NCBI GenBank assembly: GCA_037039685.1
Contig: JAWNGF010000004.1
Span: 4,464,001 to 4,528,000, forward strand
Length of the DNA: 64,000 bases
Origin: Ceratobasidium sp. AG-K
Lineage: Eukaryota; Basidiomycota; Agaricomycetes; Cantharellales; Ceratobasidiaceae
Direction of reading: 5' to 3'
Positions 21,251 through 31,238 of the stretch are shown here, piece after piece (the first letter of the stretch is position 1; each line of letters starts with the position of its first letter). The position numbers were made by a program, and so were the translations under genes. The notes beneath the pieces were generated by a model, which worked only from the letters and a program-made list of their open reading frames with translations, searched no databases and was not told the DNA's origin.

Positions 21251-22858
21251 GCGAGTAAGTACAACTGTACTTGACATGTGCAGCGCTCGGTTCCACTCAA
21301 ACGACGCGCAGCTCACGCCAAAGTCCGTTTGCTCGTGTGTATTCATTCAAAATGTGTTCATAGGATTATGTACAATCTCCAGGGACTGCGCGAGAAATAC
21401 CAATCAGCGTTTCGCCTTTTTTCATCCTTTCGTCATTCTTGGGTATAAATAGGTGGTGGCTGCGGTTGCTGGTGTACCGTAGCGGCAATTGAGCGTGTAG
21501 AGAGGGCTATTATTCATTATTGTGAGAAGCCAGTCGAGGGAGACGGGTCATCGAATAACGGCATCGATTTTATTAATAAATCGCGTACAACCCTGTCAGG
21601 ACCGTCGCGGCTTGACGTGTGATGGTATACGGGTGGAGTCATCCACGCATGGGGAAATTAGCATCCTGGAGACTACGAAAGGCTCTAGGGGCTCACTGAT
21701 GGCAATGCTTAGCTCCGTGATGGGGGATTCCTGGGGCGCCGGTGCGAGCATGGTCGCGCTCTCCATCACTCAAGGACACGCGTCCGGGTAAGCGCCGTTT
21801 CCAGTCCCAGGTAAATTAGGTTGCTTAGGGCCGCGTCGAACTCCTTTGAGACAGAGTATCTTAGAACGACGTAGGTTTTGACGTAAGCCAGGCACCGATG
21901 CAGGGCTGTCGGGTCAAGGGACGGGTGCAGCAGTGGTCCTGCTTTGTCCGTGCACAGGGTCCGTGGCTGGGATGCTCTGCCGGTGGCGGGCTCAATGATC
22001 ATCCAGACAGATAGATCGGATTATGAGGGCCATAGAAGGGGATAATTCGAGGACGGAAGAGCGCTCGCCTGATGGTGGTGCACGCCACGGCTACGTGCAG
22101 CGGCGAGTCGAGAACGTACTTGGAATCACATGGGTTGTTCGCAGAGCTCGGGTTAGGCAGTGGAATATATTGGAATGAATGGAGGCTTTCGAGGTCGCTG
22201 AAGTGTTGACTGAGTTGGCTGGGAGAAACTACAGAATTCTATCATCAGCAGCCGTCGCTTGCCGAATGTGCGTTGAACGAATCTAGATGATTTCGAGTGC
22301 AAGTCCACATGTGCCAGGAGGTATCGTATCGGCAGCTGCGTTTGAACCCCTTGGGTCGGCTATGCGGGTGGGAGGAGAGTGGATAATGTATCAGCAGCAT
22401 GACGAGTGTCGTGGTAGATTCAGAATCGAATCAAATTGTTTGGCGCCTGCCGCAAATCCTTGATCCTGAGCCTCGACGGCGAGCGCACGATCAAACTTGG
22501 AAGGATCACCTATTACCGAGTAATCCCCGTCGCTTTCCAAGGCAAGAGACGCACATGAGCGATCCACCCAGCCCTACTCTCTCGAAATACGGACCCAGAA
22601 TTTATCCCAGCAATGGTACTCGACGCGGTTGTCCAGTCCCATACCTATTAGCGTCGAGAGTAATGGCCATGTTTATGGCGCTAGTAGCTTACAAAATTAG
22701 CCTGATCTAAGTTTGAGGACCCTCCGCACAATGGAGGGAACCTTGGCGAGCGAGATGGTTATTTGCCCTTGCTTGGCTGCTGACGAAGCCTCGTCCGCTT
22801 ATAATAACCTGGTTCCTTGTAGCCACGTCAGCCACGAAGCTCACCAACGCAGTCAACC
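21251..22858. other. Mostly unannotated spacer with one protein-like fragment
   Basis: The only suggestive frame is minus-strand 21,766-22,002, ending YVVLRYSVSKEFDAALSNLIYLGLETALT, which looks like the C-terminal tail of a protein but matches no family I know. The rest has short ORFs without coding character and no repeat I could identify. Confidence 0.3.
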
Positions 22859-23602
22859 ATGGCTACCAGTGACTTTGCAATCAGTATTGATATACTCGAC
22901 AAAAACGCGCCTCAAATTGTGCAAGTCCACGTAGTCGACAGGTCCATTCTTTCCGATAAGGATGCCTCATTTATCCTGGACCAACTGCAGCCCCGAGCTG
23001 GGGTTCCAACCGACGATCAAAGCCACAAACCGTATCTTGGAGTCGATCTATTCTACGGCAAGGATCATGCAGTAAAGGGTCTGGTCTTCGCCACACGGAC
23101 TCGCGCCCTCGCCATTCGGATACCCGATGGTACAGCCAAGCTCAGCGCCACTAAGTACGAGCAGAAACAGGCCAAACCAGAGATGACCAAAGAGAAGCCC
23201 CATCAGCGACCCAAAGGAAAATCCAAACCCAATGTCCCTACCGAGACTTCGCCTTACGAAAAGCTGAACAATCTGCTCAAATCTAAGCTAGCAGCGTTTG
23301 GCATGGCTCAGATTTCGCTTACTCTATGGGATAGGTTGCGTGAGAGGGTGGAGGGGGTCAATCTGTCAACTGCGGTTTCTGATACGATCCATCCGCCGTC
23401 ACGGATCGTCCCCGATCCGACTGCAGCCGACGATGTGGACGATACAGCATCTTCCTCAAAACGCGAAAAGCAGGGAGCAGGTCGAGGTGGTAAAAAGGAC
23501 AACAATCAAGCTAATCGCGGAGGTAAACGCGGGAAAGGTATTGAGAATCGAATCGAATCGAATCGAATGTACACGTACTACTTACTGAATATGTACGATT
23601 GA
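22859..23602 (+). CDS. Hypothetical protein, probably 3'-truncated by copia element D
   Basis: A 247-codon frame from ATG at 22,859, shortly after a plausible promoter region. The N-terminal 100 residues look globular (SIDILDKNAPQIVQVHVVDR, DLFYGKDHAVKGLVFATRTR). The rest is Lys/Pro-rich and ends in a basic, Gly-rich tail (KQGAGRGGKKDNNQANRGGK). I do not recognise the family. The last codons run into a (GAATC)5 repeat and then sequence that appears to belong to the retrotransposon, so the natural C-terminus may be lost. Confidence 0.55.
   Translation: MATSDFAISIDILDKNAPQIVQVHVVDRSILSDKDASFILDQLQPRAGVPTDDQSHKPYLGVDLFYGKDHAVKGLVFATRTRALAIRIPDGTAKLSATKYEQKQAKPEMTKEKPHQRPKGKSKPNVPTETSPYEKLNNLLKSKLAAFGMAQISLTLWDRLRERVEGVNLSTAVSDTIHPPSRIVPDPTAADDVDDTASSSKREKQGAGRGGKKDNNQANRGGKRGKGIENRIESNRMYTYYLLNMYD
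23545..23569. repeat. (GAATC)5 microsatellite
   Basis: Five tandem GAATC units at the 3' end of the hypothetical gene, next to the start of the retrotransposon nest; it may mark the host/element junction. Confidence 0.75.
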
Positions 23603-23867
23603 CTGGCTGTATGCTGACTGATTATTCTTGTGCTGACTGAGAGTACACGTATTCGTGTTACTAATTGTTCTTTCACTCTTGTTCTATGTTCTACGTCCAC
23701 ATGTATGTAAAGTCGATTGCGTATTCGCTATATACATCATCCTTGTAGTCCTACTTCCACTGCGCGGCCTAGCTAAGAAGCTCATTGAGTGCGAGACGTT
23801 CTCGGTAATATCTCAATAGGTTATGAGCCCTGATTGGCTCTCTTAGGCATTCACATCGTTTTATTAC
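23603..23867 (+). other. Probable 5' LTR/leader region of copia element D
   Basis: Lies directly upstream of the copia gag frame and contains a TATATA sequence near 23,733 and a purine/pyrimidine-mixed leader. No second LTR copy is in the window, so the boundaries cannot be fixed and no primer-binding site is called. Confidence 0.35.
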
Positions 23868-25154
23868 TTGCCCACCGTGTCTTCTGCGTCCTCAAACGGA
23901 CAGCTCTCTACCCCAGAGAATTCGCCTCAACAACGACCAGTCGAGGTCTCTCCCGACGTTACCACATCTGAAGACGAGGTCTCACTTGACCTCCAACCCG
24001 AATTCGCCGATCCCGAACCAACCGGTTTCGTTAATCCCGATTACTACGAACAACTTGACATCGCTCTTCCCGGATCTCCAGTCACCGATCCAACCTACCA
24101 GCCACCTTATATCAACCAATTGCACACTCAGCTCGTTAATTCTGCTTACGGCAGTGCGCAATACCATCGACTACTTTCTTTTTTAGCCGATTATCAAAAT
24201 CTACTCGATTTTTACGAGCCCGACGAGGCTGCACAGATTACTCGTGAAGAAGCCGAGGCACTCGAACCGTTCCTATTCGAACTCGAGCACGTCGGATACC
24301 CATCTCCGCCACCCACTCCTATCGTCACATACGTCGTTTTTCAACCAATCACATACCAATTTCCCAACATGCAAGCAGTCGGCAATATTTCCGACAATAA
24401 TTACATGTTTCCGCCACTTTCTGGACGCGATAATTACCCAATTTGGAGCATTCAAGTACAAGGTATGCTCATCGAAACCAAACTATGGGAATATGTTGGC
24501 GGAAATAATACCAACCGTCTCGTAGTTATAGCTGCAATCCAACAGCAAATGACTGGTAATCAAGGTACCCATGTGGCTGTACCTGGCGTCGCAGGAGTTA
24601 CTCAGCAAAACGTCGATGATTGGGAAAAGAACAATCGCAAAGCACTCGGAATAATTCGAAGGCGTATAGATGCCGCCCCTATGATTCATGTGGCAAGACT
24701 TGACACAGCATCGGCAGTATGGGCCCGATTGCGACAAGTCTATCAGATCATTGGCACAGCTGCCATGACATTACTCCAAAACCAATTTACCGGACTCCGC
24801 ATGTCCGAATCAGACGATGTGGAGGAACACATTAAGAAATTGCGTTCGATTTTCGATAAACTCAATACGGCACTTCTAGCCGAGGGTTCCAACCCAATAA
24901 TTGAACTTGAATTCATCCGACAATTACTTGCATCTTTGCCCGAATCTTGGCAATATTTGGTCTCGGTAATTGACCAAACACCTGTTCAAGGCGATAACAA
25001 AGGTATCCAGTTATCTGCCAACATCACATCGCGTTTATTGGCGGAATATCATCGCCGTAAAGATCAAACAGGCGAAAAAGCGTTTTTTGCATCAAATCGG
25101 CCTAATAACCGCCCTCAACAACAAGGAAATGCGTCAGATCGACTTGACAAATGA
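23868..25154 (+). CDS. Copia-type Gag of element D
   Basis: A 428-codon frame. The acidic, Pro-rich N-terminus is followed by a copia gag domain (LSGRDNYPIWSIQVQGMLIE, WARLRQVYQ, DVEEHIKKLRSIFDKLN, LLASLPESW). It ends at TGA 25,152-25,154, just before a zinc knuckle in the same frame (CNNCNIHGHIKREC), so the stop is internal to the original Gag-Pol. The start at 23,868 is the first codon the open frame offers; an ATG further in is possible. CpG sites are common here, unlike the later part of D. Confidence 0.8.
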   Translation: MPTVSSASSNGQLSTPENSPQQRPVEVSPDVTTSEDEVSLDLQPEFADPEPTGFVNPDYYEQLDIALPGSPVTDPTYQPPYINQLHTQLVNSAYGSAQYHRLLSFLADYQNLLDFYEPDEAAQITREEAEALEPFLFELEHVGYPSPPPTPIVTYVVFQPITYQFPNMQAVGNISDNNYMFPPLSGRDNYPIWSIQVQGMLIETKLWEYVGGNNTNRLVVIAAIQQQMTGNQGTHVAVPGVAGVTQQNVDDWEKNNRKALGIIRRRIDAAPMIHVARLDTASAVWARLRQVYQIIGTAAMTLLQNQFTGLRMSESDDVEEHIKKLRSIFDKLNTALLAEGSNPIIELEFIRQLLASLPESWQYLVSVIDQTPVQGDNKGIQLSANITSRLLAEYHRRKDQTGEKAFFASNRPNNRPQQQGNASDRLDK

Positions 25155-25703
25155 TGCAATAATTGCAACATCCATGGGCACATCAAACGCGAATGTCGCA
25201 AGCCCGGAGGAGGCGCATACAAGGGCGGAAATCGATCAAACAACAACGGTAACAACTCGAATCGCAACAACAATGGCAGAAATCGAAATTCCAATAACAA
25301 TCAAGGCCAAAACAACAACCCAGGTGGACAAAACAATCGAAATCGTAATAATGGCAACCAGAATTGGGGCAGCAACTCTGGAAATCAAGGGGGAAATCGA
25401 AATCAACAACAAACAAACACCCCACAGCCGCAAACAGCGCATATAGCCAACACTTCTGATGGCGAAATCGCTTTTTCCTTCCATGGAAACTTCGATAATT
25501 GTGATCTTTTTGACACACAGCCTTATCCTCCTAATGGCCCCAATTTTTCGAACCTTCCAGACCGAGTCCAAGCATACATTTCCGATTGTCTAGACCCATC
25601 AAAACTCACCATCAATGGCCAATCAGAACAACAATTTGGTTTCCCATTTGATGACGCCTGGATTGTTGACACAGCAGCATCCTGCCATGTGACAAATTGC
25701 TGA
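25155..25703 (+). pseudogene. Zinc knuckle and protease segment of copia D
   Basis: Same frame as gag after its TGA. CCHC knuckle CNNCNIHGHIKREC, a long Asn/Arg/Gly-rich linker, then a copia protease start WIVDTAASCHVTN, where DTAAS replaces the usual DSGAS/DTGAT. A TGA follows at about 25,701. Confidence 0.75.
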
Positions 25704-27110
25704 GAACACTTGATCAACTTTGTTCCATTTGAATTGACAGTAACCAGCATTAGTGGCAGCGCAAAGATTACTGGAATGGGCAACATTATTCTACACACAT
25801 CAACAACTAGTCCAAAGGTCCTAGGAAACATCACCAAATGGACAGGTTGCCCTAACAACACAATTACTTTCAAAAATGTTGCTCTAGTCAAAGATAGCCC
25901 AGTAAACCTTATCTCCCTATCAGCATGGACTGATCAATATCCAAAACATATCTTTGCAATTCAAGGGGATTACATTTACACAAAACCAACCCCCTCCAAT
26001 GAAAGATTATTGGCTGTTGCCAAGAAGATTGGATACCAGAAATCTGGAAACTCCTGGTACCTTATTGCCACTACCAATATCAAACAAACTGCTATGATCA
26101 CCCATTCTCTTGACAACTGGCACATCATTCTAGGTCACACTTCCTATGAGAACATCATGTGCTTACAATGCATTAAGGGAGTAAAGGGCACCAACATCAT
26201 CAAGGCACTAAAAACTTGGCACACCAATTGCATTGGATGTTTACTTGGAAAACAAACAGTGTGCCCATTTGGACAAGCAAAGATGAAAGAAGTCTGAAAC
26301 ATTGGCAATCTTATCTATTCTGATGTTTGGAGTCCAGCCCACACTGAATCCCTTCAAGGCAATTGATATTACATCATTTTTGTCAACACAGCAAGCTGAG
26401 ATAGCTTTATTGCCTTTATGAAAACCAAGGACCAAGCAGTTGACAAATACATTGTCTTTAGCGAGTGGCTGTTCACTCAGAAGAGCCTTGAAATCAAATG
26501 CATCCATTGTGATAATGGAAAAGAACTGATCAACAAGAAGTTGCAAGATTTCTGTGAAAACAAAGGAACTGAGATCACAACAACTGCCCCTTATTCATCA
26601 CAACAGAATGGACCAGCAGAACGTTGCCACAGGACCCTGGCTGAACAAGCCCAATCAATGATGCATGCACACAGCAATACCAGGACAAAGCTGTACCTTT
26701 GGGAAGAAGCAATTTCATATGCCAACAAAATCTCAAACAACATGCCAACCTCCATAAATGGAAATTGGAATATCCCCCACAAAATAATGTTTGGAAAGAC
26801 CATTGATATGTCTTATTTTCAACTATTTGGCACAACTTGCCATGTTCTGATCCAACATAAGGGTCATGACATATTAGCCACCAAAACACATACAGCCATC
26901 TTCACTGGCATATCAAACAATACTGGTGGTTCTTGGCAGTACCTGGCACTCCCTGATTGATCAATTCAAGAATCTCAAAACGTCTTCTTTCCCTGGCATT
27001 TGCCTTCCCCTGCAGCTTTAGGAGATGCACCCCCCCTAGGACTCTCTGAGGAGACAGAACCTTCTGATGAATGGATTGAAATCAAAGCACCAACTGAGGG
27101 GGGAGATTGG
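25704..27110 (+). pseudogene. GAG-pre-integrase and integrase core of copia D
   Basis: Frame 3 throughout. The zinc-binding HHCC segment runs from NWHIILGHTS to HTNCIGCLLGK; the integrase core shows YSDVWSP, IHCDNGKE and NGPAERCHR in order (D, D, E). In-frame TGA codons occur at about 26,295, 26,366, 26,398, 26,958 and 27,115, mostly where related elements have Arg or Trp. CpG is nearly absent. The element cannot encode a full Pol. Confidence 0.8.
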
Positions 27111-27615
27111 ACCTGAGAAGAAATCCAACACAGAATCAAAGCCAATTTCTCAGCAAAACAACAAGTCCACTTGGCCATTGACTTCCACCCTGACCACTAT
27201 AAAAGATGATTCTTCTAGTCAGGGGGAGCACATTCCAATTCCTGCATCTTCCACAGCTCCACATGTTCCTATGCCACCAGCCTACTCTAAACCCTTGTGC
27301 ACCCACACCACCAAACATTACACTCATAGCAATGTGGCGTCAGGTGCAGTATCCAGGGAACATCAAGGATTAATGTCTGATCATGGGATAGCTTGTTCCC
27401 AAGAAGTTAATTGGATCAATGCAATGGAAGAGATCCATGAACATGTTATGACAACAACTCAAGACCCTGACAACATTGCTTCTTTTGTTTCAACTGACTG
27501 TGGTCTGTTGTTTGATACTGGTACCTTACCCAAACATGTTCTTCTTGCACTTAACTCTATCTACCAATCCTGTAATGACATTGCACATTATGCCAAAGAA
27601 TGGTTTCAATGTAAC
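27067..27615 (+). pseudogene. Linker and RT start of copia D, frameshifted
   Basis: A frame change relative to the integrase. The linker is Pro/Ser-rich and ends in an RT-proximal segment (CSQEVNWINAMEEIHEHV, YAKEWFQCN) cut at 27,615 by the E solo LTR. The last five bases, GTAAC, are the target duplication. Confidence 0.65.
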
Positions 27616-28514
27616 TGTCGCAACCTGCTAATGCCTATGGTTGACAACTGCTAATGGCCTTTGAGATGTGGAACAATATGTGATAAGTCTTCTATGACTC
27701 TATCACTAAGGTGGACAAACACTAGTCTTGTCAGTACAAGTCACTAGCTCCTAAGTCCAAGTGGCTGTGCTAAAGGCTAAGTAGCCAAGTGCCTCTGATC
27801 ACACTGCAGGGAGAGTTGACAAGGCAAAGCAAGCTGGGGATGACCATGCTTGCAAGCCAGTATATATACTCAGAGAACAAGTGAGTCAAAGTCCAAGTCA
27901 TAAAGGGGGCTGCACAGGCCAGCCAATAGAAGGCAGCATGAGTCATATGTCACAACCTTTTCTTCTTCTTCCTCTCTTCTTTCTGTTTGTCTTGTGTTTG
28001 GTCTTGTTCTCCTCGTCTTGGCGCATATAGTCACCCTTGTGTAAGCCATGATCGTGGGACATGCCTCCCTGGCCTGTTCCCTTGTCTCCTTGTTGTCCAT
28101 GGACTTATCACATTTCCTTTGTCTTGCCTTTGCTTCTCTTGTTCTGTTTTCCTTTGTTGCTTACTCTCTATTGTACATAGCCACAGTAGATAGTATATAT
28201 ACCAGTGACTCAAGTCTTGCTCCCACAAGACTTGTTCTCTGGTTGTTTTCCCCATCACTTATTGCATGACTCACTTAGGCCTTAGTGCCGTACATTTGAC
28301 CTTTGTCGTCATCCCAACCCCTGTCCTCACTGCCTGTGGAGTCTTGGCCTCCAAGGTTTGGCTAGGGTTGTGACATCATATGACTCATGGTGACACATCA
28401 TCTATACACCTCACTAATCAAGGGAGAGGGCTCAACAAAGAGAAAGGGCGCTTAAGGCACTGGTACAAGCCATGAGTCTGCAAACAGAGACAGAGGGAGG
28501 GATGGGTCACAACA
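27616..28514 (-). repeat. Solo LTR of family E, containing a solo B LTR
   Basis: Flanked by perfect 5-bp TSDs GTAAC (27,611-27,615 and 28,515-28,519). Orientation is minus: in element sense it starts TGTTGTGACCC and ends GCAGGTTGCGACA. Without the nested B LTR it is 466 bp; the other copy at 56,661 is 497 bp. No internal sequence remains, so it arose by LTR-LTR recombination. Confidence 0.9.
27948..28375 (+). repeat. Solo LTR of family B (428 bp) inside the E solo LTR
   Basis: Starts TGTCACAACC and ends GGTTGTGACA, with perfect TSD TCATA on both sides (27,943-27,947 and 28,376-28,380). It has the CATAGCCACAGTAG and TATATA promoter region and the hairpin of B LTRs. CpG is low. Confidence 0.93.
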
Positions 28515-28823
28515 GTAACCATAGAGCTCTGGTGACTCAGACTATTGGTAACCATGGCAACATCATCTTTGATGACCTTTCTCCTAGATGGGTTAATGCT
28601 ATCAATGACCCTATCCATGGTGATGCCTGGATTGAGGCCAGCCACTCTGAGTTTAACACGCTTAAACAAGCCAATGCATACAACAAAATCAATCAGAATG
28701 ACATTCCTCCTGGCAAACAAATTCTTACTTCTGGAATGGTAACCAAACTCAAACTTGATCAAGATGGGAACATTGCAAAGTACAAGGCACACTGTGTAGT
28801 CCATGGCAACCATCAGATTGCTG
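28515..28823 (+). pseudogene. N-terminal reverse transcriptase segment of copia D
   Basis: Copia RT start: SPRWVNAINDPIHGDAWIEA, SHSEFNTLKQANAY, SGMVTKLKLDQDGNIAKYKA, CVVHGNHQIA. It continues the frame interrupted at 27,615 and is cut at 28,823 by A2. The rest of this RT lies at 55,962. Confidence 0.85.
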
Positions 28824-29280
28824 TGTCATGAGCCAGCTCCCTCCATTGGACTCATCTGTTTTCTCGCCCGCTTGTAGTTTGCCTTGTGTTGTGTTTCTGT
28901 TTCCATCCGCCACGTTGCCACCTTCTTGTGGTTTTCTCTGTTACACTGTGTAACGTGGCTGTGCTTTTGTATGAGTCATGTCTGTTCATACAGCATGACT
29001 CACATGGACACTCCTGATTGGCAGACTGTTTTGACTTGTGTGGCTGCGCTTTGTATGACTTGGCCAATTTGTGAATATATATAGAGGACCAACAAGCCCG
29101 GTAACCCCAGCTTGTTTTGTCTTGTCAAACATTCCCTCTGAGTGACACTTTGAACCACCCCTACCCTCAAGAGTCTACAGCCACTTAAGTGTGGTGCAAT
29201 TCAAGAGGTATCTCAGGTCTTAGTGCCATCCACTCTCTCTTGCAGCTTGTCTCATAGGGACCAAGAAGAAGCTTACAACA
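28824..29280 (+). repeat. 5' LTR of A2 (457 bp)
   Basis: TGTCAT...ACAACA, same length as the A1 LTR. TATATATA at 29,076-29,083; 12-mer AGCTTGTTTTGT at 29,109-29,120; inverted repeat AACAAGC (29,091-29,097) / GCTTGTT (29,110-29,116) at the presumed transcription start. Confidence 0.93.
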
Positions 29281-29282
29281 TT

Positions 29283-29294
29283 ACAAAACAAGCT
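29283..29294 (+). promoter_or_regulatory. Self-complementary primer-binding site of A2
   Basis: ACAAAACAAGCT lies two bases after the 5' LTR and is the perfect reverse complement of AGCTTGTTTTGT at 29,109-29,120. This matches the Tf1-type scheme, in which the 5' end of the element RNA primes its own reverse transcription, rather than a tRNA primer. Confidence 0.8.
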
Positions 29295-29301
29295 TCACAC
29301 T

Positions 29302-31236
29302 ATGTCTACAAGCGCTTCAACACCTGTTGAATGGGGATTACAGGAAGACACAGTCTCAAGACCCACGTCCACCACAAGCATACAAAGAGGACCTAGTAGA
29401 GCCACTAGACCAGCCTCATCACTCAGCAAAAGCATACTCACACACACACAAGCAGGGGGTCCAGTTCCATCAAGAGTACCCAGCCAAAGCACAGTTCCAG
29501 GAACATTTCAAGCAGAGGTATTGTTAGTCAAAGAACATCCCCAGGAGGAAGAACAGGAACCCAGCAACAAAACTTATGTACCTGAACCAGAAGTAATAAC
29601 AATCACATCTGATGGAACAACTCCTTGTCGAGGATTCAGGTTTGGCTATTTTTCTCCCCAGCCCGAGCCACACAAAGGAGTCTCCCTAATTCCAATTTGT
29701 CCTCCACCCACACCACAAGTCCCATGCATCTCGGGAACAATCACCAACATGGGCCCTATTCCTTTGTCTTTACCCGAAAGACTGCAACCACTGGTAACCC
29801 CAGCAGCAGGGCCTTCCGCTGATCCAGGACCCATTAGCAATAGTTCTTCTAGTACACAAAGAACTGCCATCCAGAGCTTAGACAAACTAGACAACCTCCT
29901 GATCAGACATCATAATGCAATGCTAAGGGTTATTGAAGGACTAAGGGTTGGTCTTACACAAAGAATTACTGGACTAGAACAAGAAGCAAGAGTACTTGCA
30001 AACAACCAAGCAATTTTCAACAACACAATCAGAGGAATACAACAATCCCTTATGGATATTCTTAATTCTGCCCAAAATGCCAAGCATAACAGCTACCTCA
30101 CAGGAAGAGAGGTAGACACTGTCTGAAACGAAGTCACAAACACTCAAGGACTTGTAACAAATGTACAACAAGATCTCAACACTACACGCCAAGGACAGCT
30201 TCAGTGGAACAAAGCAATGACGCAAGGGATAAAACAAGTTAGGGAGGGATTCACAATGTTGAACAAACAAGTGGCAACTATGGAACAATCCCTTACCAAC
30301 CTAAGAGAAGAAGTCAACAAGGCCTTGTTACACACACCTAGCAAACAATCCACACCAGAAGCCAAATCTACAAGAATCAACAACCTAGAACAAAGACTCC
30401 AGCACCTACTCAACTCCCAAGGTGGAAGCCCACCAAGACAACCTAAGGTCACTAGACCAGAAGCTCTCAATGGAAAGAAAGGAGAAGGAGCAGAGATGTT
30501 CATCACCCAGATGGAAAGCTACTTTGTCAGGTTGGGTGACCAATACAGTTCTGGACAAGAACAGATTAGAGAAGCATTAGCCAATTTCCAATTGGATAAC
30601 CAGTCTGCTACACATTGGGCGCAGGTGTTACTCCGATCTATGAACAATGGGGTTCCAGACCCAAACCTAATGTGATGGGAAACATTCAAGACACACTTCA
30701 TGGAGCAATTCAGTGACCCTAACAAAAAGGCCAAGGCAGAGGCCAATATCCAAAAAAGCAAGCAGATCAACTTGGCAGCCAATTATGCAACAGAATTCCG
30801 CTTTCATATGATCAATGTGAATTGGGGGGAAGAAGCTCTTATCAAACAATTCAAGGAAGGACTCAAGCCGGAAATCAAAACAGAATTGGCACAATTTGAA
30901 CTCTCCCTTATCAATGAGGATGGATCCAAAAGGCACCTTAACCTTAATCAATGGATCACTCTTGCAATTTCTATTGATCAGAAATTGCAACAAATCAAGA
31001 CCTCTACCAGAAAGAAAGCATCTCAATCAACCACTACTGGCCAGACCTCTATGAAGCAGTTGCCAGACAAAGTATACAAGGCAAGGATGATGTCAAACCA
31101 ATGTCTGAAGTGCAGACAAGAAGGACACCATTCACTCAAGTGCTTGTCCAAGGAGTGGATAACAACTGAACCCAACATAAAAGGAAGAGAAGCAACAATC
31201 ATAGAAGAATTGGGAAAAGAAGGGGTCTCCCTCTAA
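29302..31236 (+). pseudogene. Gag of A2 with two stops
   Basis: A single frame of 645 codons from ATG 29,302. The Pro/Ser-rich N-terminus is followed by a coiled-coil-like region, the capsid region and a zinc knuckle (CLKCRQEGHHSLKC). TGA at 30,124-30,126 (Arg CGA in A1) and TGA at 30,673-30,675 (Ser TCA in A1). No indels, so decay is by substitution. This copy shows the N-terminal Gag that is outside the window for A1. Confidence 0.88.
31212..31218 (+). promoter_or_regulatory. Programmed -1 frameshift heptamer GGGAAAA (A2)
   Basis: G GGA AAA in the Gag frame, 15 nt before the Gag TAA, identical in position to A1. Pol continues in the -1 frame at 31,239. Confidence 0.78.
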
Positions 31237-31238
31237 CT

